From Treponema sp. UBA3662 (GTDB lineage Bacteria > Spirochaetota > Spirochaetia > Treponematales > Treponemataceae), in assembly GCA_002373205.1 (NCBI GenBank), contig DFJV01000093.1, forward strand, positions 1 through 9,490: a stretch of DNA of 9,490 nucleotides, in the 5' to 3' direction. Below are positions 4,469 through 9,490 of the stretch, in pieces. Within the stretch, counting starts at the first letter, position 1. Each line of letters starts with the position of its first letter. Below the pieces are notes generated by a model that ran no database searches, had not been told where the DNA came from, and worked only from the letters and a program-made list of their open reading frames with translations. Position numbers and translations under genes: made by a program.

Positions 4469-6952
4469 ATGGATGAACTTTTCGGCGCACCCCAAATTCA
4501 GCATGAACCGCTTGCAGCCAGAATGAGGCCTCGCACCCTTGACGAATACATTGGCCAAGACCATATCGTAGGAAAAGGACGTTTGCTAAGAAGGGCCATT
4601 GCAGCCGACCAGCTTACGTCCGTAATTTTCTACGGGCCGCCTGGTTCTGGAAAGACAACCCTTGCCCGCGTAATAGCAAACCACACAAAGTCAAACTTTA
4701 TCACGCTCAATGCTGTCCTTACCGGAGTGGCAGACATAAGAAAGGCCATTGCAGAAGCAGAGGAACAGCGAAAGCTCTACAGCAAAAAGACAATCCTCTT
4801 TGTAGACGAAGTGCACCGCTGGAACAAAAGCCAACAGGATGCACTTTTACCCTGGGTTGAAAACGGCACAATCATCCTAATAGGCGCAACAACAGAAAAC
4901 CCCTTCTTTGAAGTAAACAAGGCACTTGTAAGCAGAAGCCGCGTCTTCCAGCTAAAACCGCTAACAAAGGCAGACCTTTTAAACGCCGCAAAGCAAGCAC
5001 TTGAAGACACAGAAAGAGGCTACGGCCACTACAAGGTTCAGTTTGAAGAAGGAGCCCTAGAGCACTTGGTCGAAACCGCAAACGGAGACGCAAGAAGCCT
5101 TTTGAACGCACTGGAGCTTGCGGTAGAGACAACCCCGCCTGAATGGGACCCCAACGCAAATGTTCCAAAGCCGGCATGGGGAAGCACAATCTACATAAGC
5201 CGTGAATGTGCGGAGGAATCAATTCAAAAGAAGGTTGTGCTTTACGACAGGGACGGAGACTACCACTACGACATAATTTCTGCCTTCATAAAAAGCCTTA
5301 GGGGACGCGACCCGGATGCAGCCTGTTACTGGCTTGCCCGCATGGTAAAGGCTGGCGAAGATCCAGACTTTATCTTCCGCAGAATGCTAATCAGCGCATG
5401 CGAAGACACGGGCCTTGCAGACCCATACGCAATAGCCGTAGTGCAAAGTTGTGCCGCCTCATTCGACAGAGTTGGAATGCCGGAAGGAAGATACTTCTTG
5501 GCACACGCCGCCCTCTATCTTTCCACCGCACCAAAATCAAATTCATCCATGGCATTTTTTGACGCACTTGCATCAGTGGAAAAAGAAGACGCAGACGTAC
5601 CCAACCACCTTAGGGACGCAAGCCGAGATGCAGAAGGTTTCGGCCACGGAGCAGGCTACCTTTACCCCCACGCATACCGCGACCACTGGGTTGCCCAGCA
5701 ATACCTGCCGGACGCGCTAATGGGAAAGGTATTCTACACGCCGACAACCCAGGGCTACGAAAAGAAAATACGCGAAGAGGTTCTTTCAAGGCGTGAGCTT
5801 CAGATAGCATCTCTTCTTACAGATTCACAGTCGAGCGACCCAAGTGCAGGGCTTGCAGAAAATCCCGAAGAAAGCTGGTGGCAAAAAAGCGGGCACTTGC
5901 ACGGCCTAAAAAAAACAGAAGAAAACCTTACATTTTCCCCGCCGGACAAAAAAAGATCCTCGGCACTGGACAATGCGGAAAAAAGCTGGAGAAGAAGGCT
6001 TGAATCAAACAGGGCGCAAACCCTCACCCTTATACGCGACACAATGATTCAGGCGGCAGAACTAAGAAGGCACCACAGGACGCTAGTCTTTAACGCAGAC
6101 GACGCACTACTCCTCTTCCACATAATGAGGCTAACCCCCGAAGGACTTACCTGCGGAACATGCCGCACACAAGGCGGAATAGACATACTAAGCCAATACG
6201 CATCCACACTTGGAGACCTGGACAAGCCAAGCCTTTACCTTGCACAAAATGCAAAGGACTATGCCCTTGCCGCAAAAAGCTTTGGCGACACAATTTTTGA
6301 CAGGCTATTTTTCCGAGACATTTTTTCCTCAGCAAAAGACATATATGAATTTGCCCGGCAAATAAAAGACATGTTCTTTGGCAAAGAAAAAACAGGAAGG
6401 GACATTGCCTTTGGAGAAACAAGCTCCCCTGTAAACAAGGACGAAGAGCCTCTCCTTTCCAAAGAGGCAAGGATAATCATCTCGCAAAGAATCCCCTCCT
6501 GCGGCCAGCACATATCTTCGCTAATTCTTGGTACAATCAACGACGGCGAAAAAAGAAAAGTCTGCGCTGGTGAATACACGGATGAATTCATAGAAGCAAT
6601 CAAACCCGTCCTAAAAGAAATGGAAGAGGCAGAAAAAAAATTCTTTGCAAACAGCTCAAACCCTCTCTTTGCATGGAACGCAGAAGACATAAAAAGTTCC
6701 CTGCAAAAAGAAGGACTTCAAGTTACGCTAAGAGAGCAGACATTAGAAGAAATGCGCACCATCTCGCAAAAAGAAATAGAGAGGTGGTTCGACACAGAAA
6801 ATTCCGAATACGGCTCATTCCTTCTTGCAGAGCTTGGCCAGGAAAGCGTAAGGCAGGTTGCAAAGCTGCTTGAATCAATCTCAAAAAAGACGGCCTTTGC
6901 CTGGCACATAAGAAACGCATTCATCATATGCGAACTGCCAGTGCAAGCATAA
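4469..6952 (+). CDS. rarA: RarA/MgsA-type AAA+ ATPase fused to a long C-terminal domain of unknown function
   Basis: RarA (MgsA, the WRNIP1 family) is a clamp-loader-like ATPase that acts at stalled replication forks and DNA gaps. Residues 1-450 are a full RarA: N-terminal LAARMRPRTLDEYIGQ, Walker A GPPGSGKT (56-63), Walker B ILFVDEVHR (109-117), sensor 1 GATTENP (139-145), arginine finger in SRSR (155-158), sensor 2 GDAR (206-209), then the helical tetramerisation part with YHYDIISAFIKSLRGRDPDA (266-285) and NHLRDA. Residues of about 450-827 are not part of ordinary RarA. A linker rich in charged residues leads to a segment (about 505-600) with RTLVFNADDALLLFHIM and PEGLTCGTCRTQ, then a mostly helical end. 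From memory, RarA fusions with an unknown domain are known, notably in cyanobacteria, and that domain looks like a decayed Rossmann/methyltransferase fold. GGTG lies five bases before the ATG. The gap to the lipoprotein gene is 33 bp. Confidence 0.9.
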   Translation: MDELFGAPQIQHEPLAARMRPRTLDEYIGQDHIVGKGRLLRRAIAADQLTSVIFYGPPGSGKTTLARVIANHTKSNFITLNAVLTGVADIRKAIAEAEEQRKLYSKKTILFVDEVHRWNKSQQDALLPWVENGTIILIGATTENPFFEVNKALVSRSRVFQLKPLTKADLLNAAKQALEDTERGYGHYKVQFEEGALEHLVETANGDARSLLNALELAVETTPPEWDPNANVPKPAWGSTIYISRECAEESIQKKVVLYDRDGDYHYDIISAFIKSLRGRDPDAACYWLARMVKAGEDPDFIFRRMLISACEDTGLADPYAIAVVQSCAASFDRVGMPEGRYFLAHAALYLSTAPKSNSSMAFFDALASVEKEDADVPNHLRDASRDAEGFGHGAGYLYPHAYRDHWVAQQYLPDALMGKVFYTPTTQGYEKKIREEVLSRRELQIASLLTDSQSSDPSAGLAENPEESWWQKSGHLHGLKKTEENLTFSPPDKKRSSALDNAEKSWRRRLESNRAQTLTLIRDTMIQAAELRRHHRTLVFNADDALLLFHIMRLTPEGLTCGTCRTQGGIDILSQYASTLGDLDKPSLYLAQNAKDYALAAKSFGDTIFDRLFFRDIFSSAKDIYEFARQIKDMFFGKEKTGRDIAFGETSSPVNKDEEPLLSKEARIIISQRIPSCGQHISSLILGTINDGEKRKVCAGEYTDEFIEAIKPVLKEMEEAEKKFFANSSNPLFAWNAEDIKSSLQKEGLQVTLREQTLEEMRTISQKEIERWFDTENSEYGSFLLAELGQESVRQVAKLLESISKKTAFAWHIRNAFIICELPVQA

Positions 6953-6973
6953 AATTCCAGCGGAGAAAAGCAA

Positions 6974-8173
6974 ATGAAAAAATCAATGGCAACAGTTTTC
7001 CTTTCCATATTATTTGCATGCAAAATATTTTCACAGGCACTGAACTTTGCAGCGGAAGAAACATACATAGCCTATTACCCCGCAAGCTCCTACGCCAACA
7101 TAAGGGAATACAACATCCAGCACAAAAAGGAATGCGGCAACCTGCAAAAAGACGTTGAATCCCTAAAGACAAAAATCAAAAGCGCAAAATATGCAGAAGA
7201 AAAATTCCAAATAAAAAATTTCTTCTCCGCAGAAGAATCGCTCTTTAAAGAAGGCAAAAGCGTAAACGGAAGCTACGACCTTCTAACATCCGAACAAGCA
7301 AGCCTGCAACTTGCAGAAGAACTATTCTCCAGCGTAATGGGAACAAGCGTAAAATTCTATGTCCAAGGCGAAAAGATTCAAATGACCTTTGACGGAACAA
7401 GGCTAAGCTTTGGAACCCACAACTGCGAAAACGGCTACAGAAAAGGCAACTCGGTAATTCTTGAATGGCCAAACCGAATCTCCAAGATGGAACTTTCCTT
7501 CAGCAGAAAAAATCCCGCAACAGAAGCAATAGCCCAGCTTGTGGAAGAAAAAATCCAGAGCCCGGAAAAATCAGAAGAAGAAATTGACTACCTAAAAAAC
7601 GCATACCCGGAACTTATCGGAATAGAAAAAAAGCTTCAAGACGACTGCGACATTGAAAGGCTAAAGCACCTTGCCTACTACGGAAATTTAATCGAAGAAT
7701 ACAAAGAAAAAACAGGCCACTACCCCCTTCAAAACGGCTCCGAAAAAGAAACCTACACCCTTATCTTTAACGGAATCCAAAAAGAATTCTCAGAAGACAC
7801 AAACCCCAATCCCCACGACTTGGTAAGCGCAAAAGACTTCTTTGCAGAAATAGAAAAAGGCCTGGTCCGCAAAGTAGACCAACTCTACGACCCCCAGTAC
7901 GTACCAACCACCCGCCCGGTCTTTTACATATACATGGTCAGGAAAGACAGCTATTATTTTGCCGTGCACCTTTCAAAATACTACCCCTTCTCTACCCGCA
8001 TCGCCGCCAACTACTACAAGGTGCAAGTCTCTAACAAAAGCTACCCCGCCTCAAAAATCTACACAATCAAACAGCTGGAAGAAGACCCAAATTTTAAGCA
8101 GGCCGTTTCCAAACCTTTTGCAAACGAAAAATATTTTTTGGAACGCAGAAAAAAGCACCTTAGGGAATATTAA
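6974..8173 (+). CDS. Secreted or envelope protein of unknown function
   Basis: I do not recognise this 399-residue protein. It opens with MKKSMATVFLSILFACKIFS and a likely signal-peptidase-I site after FSQA (residue 22). Cys16 lies inside the hydrophobic stretch, but its surroundings (LFAC-K) could also be read as a lipobox, so lipid anchoring is a possible alternative. Residues about 45-120 are helical and charged, with coiled-coil potential. Residues 125-175 look like beta strands (VKFYVQGEKIQMTF, SVILEWPNRISKMELSF). Residues 195-255 are a Glu/Lys-rich helical region ending in YYGNLIEEYKEKTGHYP (235-251), a phrase resembling the N-x-x-x-Y-x-x-x-T-G-x-Y-P turn of pseudopilins. The C-terminal part is Tyr-rich and basic and ends in RRKKHLREY. 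There is no transmembrane segment beyond the signal. GGAG sits eight bases before the ATG, 21 bp after rarA, so it is probably the last gene of the operon. No intrinsic terminator follows closely. Confidence 0.65.
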   Translation: MKKSMATVFLSILFACKIFSQALNFAAEETYIAYYPASSYANIREYNIQHKKECGNLQKDVESLKTKIKSAKYAEEKFQIKNFFSAEESLFKEGKSVNGSYDLLTSEQASLQLAEELFSSVMGTSVKFYVQGEKIQMTFDGTRLSFGTHNCENGYRKGNSVILEWPNRISKMELSFSRKNPATEAIAQLVEEKIQSPEKSEEEIDYLKNAYPELIGIEKKLQDDCDIERLKHLAYYGNLIEEYKEKTGHYPLQNGSEKETYTLIFNGIQKEFSEDTNPNPHDLVSAKDFFAEIEKGLVRKVDQLYDPQYVPTTRPVFYIYMVRKDSYYFAVHLSKYYPFSTRIAANYYKVQVSNKSYPASKIYTIKQLEEDPNFKQAVSKPFANEKYFLERRKKHLREY

Positions 8174-8408
8174 TTTTTTTGGATTGTGATTTTCTGGACG
8201 GTAACCTTTGTTTGCTCTACCATTTTATTTCCACTCTTATACGACCGCCCATGCCTTTCGTCACCGCCCTTCGCTTGAAACTTCGTTGCGAGAACCGGGG
8301 TTCCGGGAGCCCCCTCCATTGCTGCTGGCTCCGGCCCTTCGACTAAGCTCAGGGACCTGCGCCATCAGCAACGCTAACGCGCCCCTCCACGGCGGCGTAG
8401 GTTTATTG
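8174..8408. other. Gene-free, repeat-bearing intergenic DNA after the operon
   Basis: No credible gene is seen on either strand. After an AT-rich start the stretch turns GC-rich and holds a hairpin GGGGTTC-CGG-GAGCCCC (8297-8313, including a G-T pair), CCCTCCATTG (8311-8320), a CCTTCGA-family copy (8335-8357), a half copy ACCGCCCTTCG (8263-8273), and a rough hairpin GCGCC...GGCGGC around CCTCCAC (about 8380-8396). No T-run terminator for the upstream gene was found here. Confidence 0.55.
8335..8357. repeat. Dispersed 23-bp repeat, CCCTTCGACTAA...CAGGGACC
   Basis: These 23 bases are identical to positions 18-40, about 8.3 kb away, and related to the tandem units at 334-402. An exact match of this length between two unrelated intergenic regions shows that this is a dispersed element and not a local duplication. 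Confidence 0.85.
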
Positions 8409-8495
8409 CCCTAAAAAAATCCCTCCATGGATTTTTTTAGGGATCGGAGATTTTCTGTGAAAATCTCCGGGTTGCTAAGCCGCCCATCCATGGGC
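8409..8495. repeat. Hairpin cluster with the same layout as 695-822
   Basis: Hairpin A': CCCTAAAAAAATCC (8409-8422) pairs perfectly over 14 bp with GGATTTTTTTAGGG (8429-8442) around CTCCAT. Hairpin B': CGGAGATTTTC (8445-8455) pairs perfectly over 11 bp with GAAAATCTCCG (8459-8469) around TGT. Hairpin C': GCCCA (8482-8486) pairs with TGGGC (8491-8495) around TCCA, and is followed by TCTATATTTTTT, so it might terminate transcription from the upstream operon. The order and the TCCAT or TTTTC/GAAAA features repeat those of the cluster at 695-822, while the stems are different sequences. Confidence 0.75.
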
Positions 8496-8520
8496 TCTAT
8501 ATTTTTTATCAAGTACAAAA

Positions 8521-8581
8521 AAAATGTGTCATTGCCGTACTCGACATGGCAATCTATAAGTGCCGTATAGCGACACATTTT
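8521..8581 (+). repeat. 61-nt nested palindrome: potential three-way junction containing a REP-like hairpin
   Basis: The outer stem AAAATGTGTC (8521-8530) pairs perfectly with GACACATTTT (8572-8581). Inside it lie two hairpins end to end: ATTGCCGTA (8531-8539) with CATGGCAAT (8545-8553) around CTCGA, pairing at 8 of 9 positions including one G-T, and CTATA (8554-8558) with TATAG (8566-8570) around AGTGCCG. Only C8571 is left unpaired at the junction. The first hairpin has the same flanks (TGTCATT, AATCT) and 9-5-9 shape as the elements at 201-229 and 509-537. It lies 40 bp upstream of the proposed adk -35 box. It may be a dispersed repeat, a small RNA or a regulatory structure; the sequence alone does not decide. 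Confidence 0.65.
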
Positions 8582-8621
8582 GTGTAAAAAAAACAGTAAT
8601 TACGCTTATCTTCTACTCACC

Positions 8622-8650
8622 TTGCAAATTTACAGAATTCATTGTAAAAT
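8622..8650 (+). promoter_or_regulatory. Sigma-70-type promoter of adk
   Basis: TTGCAA (8622-8627) and TAAAAT (8645-8650) are separated by 17 bp, and TG directly precedes the -10 box. Transcription would start near 8657, giving a leader of about 23 bases that carries the AGGAG site at 8669-8673. A 6-bp inverted repeat, TTTACA (8629-8634) and TGTAAA (8643-8648), overlaps the -10 box and could be an operator, but short AT-rich repeats like this are common by chance. Confidence 0.6.
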
Positions 8651-8679
8651 ATATTCAACTTTTTATTCAGGAGATTACA

Positions 8680-9312
8680 ATGAATTTTATCTTTTTAGGA
8701 CCTCCAGGAGCCGGAAAGGGAACTTTGGCAGCTCAGGTTGCAAAGGAATACGGCATACCCCACATTTCCACAGGGGACATCTTCCGCGCTGCAATTAAGA
8801 ACCAGACTGAACTTGGCAAGAAGGTCAAGTCAATCATAGACGCAGGTGGACTTGTTAGCGACGACATCACATGCGCACTCGTAGAGGACAGGCTAAAGGA
8901 AGACGACTGCAAGAAGGGCTTTATTCTTGACGGCTTCCCCCGCACAATCCCCCAGGCAGAAATGTTTGAAAAGCTTAAGGGAGACGTTCAGGTTGTAAAC
9001 TTTGAAGTTAACAACGACCTGATTATTGCCCGCCTTTCAAACCGCCGCGTATGCAAGGCATGCGGTCACAACTACAACGTAAAATTCCATCCGCCAAAGG
9101 TAGAAGGAAAGTGCGATGAATGTGGTGGAGAGCTTTACACCCGCGACGACGACAAGCTTGAATCCATCACAAACCGCCTTGAAGTTTACCGCAAGCAGAC
9201 AGAGCCTCTCATTGACTTCTACCGCAAGCTGAATAAGCTTACAGACATAGACAGTGCCCGCGACAGCGAACTTGTACTCGTAGACTTCAAAAAGATTTTC
9301 CCCGCAAAATAA
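8680..9312 (+). CDS. adk: Adenylate kinase, zinc-binding LID type
   Basis: Adenylate kinase catalyses ATP + AMP to 2 ADP in the cytosol, keeping adenine nucleotides in balance and starting ADP synthesis from AMP. The 210-residue protein has the P-loop GPPGAGKGT (7-15), the AMP-binding STGDIFR (30-36) and DGFPRT (84-89), the NRR at 121-123 that begins the LID, and a LID with four cysteines as C-x2-C...C-x2-C (125, 128, 145, 148). That pattern marks the zinc-binding long form found in many Gram-positive bacteria and some Gram-negatives. The start ATG at 8680 gives the canonical MNFIFLGPPG end and has AGGAG six bases upstream. A GTG at 8560 is in frame but would span the promoter. It is monocistronic in this window: its own promoter, and a terminator 34 bp after the stop. 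Confidence 0.97.
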   Translation: MNFIFLGPPGAGKGTLAAQVAKEYGIPHISTGDIFRAAIKNQTELGKKVKSIIDAGGLVSDDITCALVEDRLKEDDCKKGFILDGFPRTIPQAEMFEKLKGDVQVVNFEVNNDLIIARLSNRRVCKACGHNYNVKFHPPKVEGKCDECGGELYTRDDDKLESITNRLEVYRKQTEPLIDFYRKLNKLTDIDSARDSELVLVDFKKIFPAK

Positions 9313-9346
9313 GCACAAAGGAAAACCTTATCCGCTAAACAAAAAG

Positions 9347-9375
9347 CTCCTTCCGCACCCGGAGGGAGTTTTTTT
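9347..9375 (+). terminator. Intrinsic terminator of adk
   Basis: CTCCTTCCG (9347-9355) pairs with CGGAGGGAG (9360-9368) over 9 bp, including one T-G pair, around the loop CACC. It is followed directly by seven T (9369-9375). Five A just upstream (9341-9345) could pair with the T-run, so it may work in both directions. Confidence 0.92.
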
Positions 9376-9490
9376 GTTATGCGACAACATTAATTCGCTA
9401 CCATATCCCTTATACCCAATAGGTGTAGAAGGCAAATGCCTATTTTCAATAATTGTAATACAAAGAAATGTTAAGAAAGCACTGGAATGG
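9376..9490. other. Terminal 115 bp without a supported gene
   Basis: The stretch is AT-rich. It contains a small palindrome AGGCA-AA-TGCCT (9430-9441) followed by ATTTTC, and a wider AATAGG (9419-9424) / CCTATT (9439-9444) pair. An ATG at 9468 opens a frame (MLRKHWN) to the window edge, preceded only by a weak AAAG. It could be the start of the next gene, but 23 bases are too few to support one. Confidence 0.3.

Noticed and set aside
8166..8185. Terminator at the end of the four-gene cluster
   Set aside because: A T-run is present just after the stop codon, but no stem precedes it.
8208..8414. 68-codon plus-strand frame in the gap after the secreted-protein gene
   Set aside because: It spans a dispersed repeat and hairpins, has no ribosome site and a repeat-derived composition.
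8521..8581. tRNA gene
   Set aside because: It is too short, has only two inner arms, and lacks the T-loop and anticodon-arm signatures.
8560..8679. N-terminal extension of adk from a GTG at 8560
   Set aside because: It would cross the three-way junction and the promoter. The ATG at 8680 has AGGAG at the right distance and gives the canonical N-terminus.
9468..9490. Start of a next gene (MLRKHWN)
   Set aside because: Only 23 bases are visible and the ribosome site is weak; it cannot be supported.

Overview
The window looks like chromosomal DNA from a host-associated Treponema or a close spirochaete relative. This rests on the mix of gene families, not on a database match: a zinc-type adenylate kinase, a RarA ATPase with a long C-terminal extension, a small 8-stranded outer-membrane barrel next to a lipoprotein, and intergenic DNA packed with palindromic repeats. 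The G+C content is moderate and codon use looks similar across the genes. No phage, plasmid, transposase or CRISPR gene is present.

Layout. (1) Bases 1-885 hold no credible gene. They contain two diverged tandem copies of a repeat block of about 250-300 bp, built from three kinds of short palindromic repeat, followed by a GC-rich element and a compact cluster of hairpins. (2) On the minus strand, folD (bifunctional one-carbon/tetrahydrofolate enzyme) is followed by folE2 (zinc-independent-type naming aside, a FolE2/MptA GTP cyclohydrolase); the two touch or overlap and form a folate operon. (3) A short AT-rich divergent promoter region (about 2555-2656), carrying a perfect 7-bp inverted repeat, separates this operon from four co-directional plus-strand genes with gaps of 15, 33 and 21 bp. 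These encode an outer-membrane beta-barrel, a lipoprotein with one Asp-box-like motif, the RarA fusion protein, and a secreted protein of unknown function. (4) Bases 8174-8679 are again gene-free, with another copy of the repeat from the start of the window, a second hairpin cluster of the same architecture, and a 61-nt segment that folds on paper into a compact three-way junction. (5) adk follows with its own promoter, a strong Shine-Dalgarno site and a textbook intrinsic terminator. The last 115 bases hold no supported gene.

How it fits together. FolD and FolE2 serve the start of pterin synthesis and the use of folate one-carbon units. The plus-strand cluster mixes two envelope proteins, a replication-fork maintenance ATPase and an exported protein, so shared transcription does not prove a shared job. 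No complete new defence or metabolic system was recognised. The most unusual material is the non-coding DNA: several hairpins share loops and flanks while their stems differ in a pair-preserving way, which suggests maintained RNA or DNA structure or spread by a REP-type mechanism.
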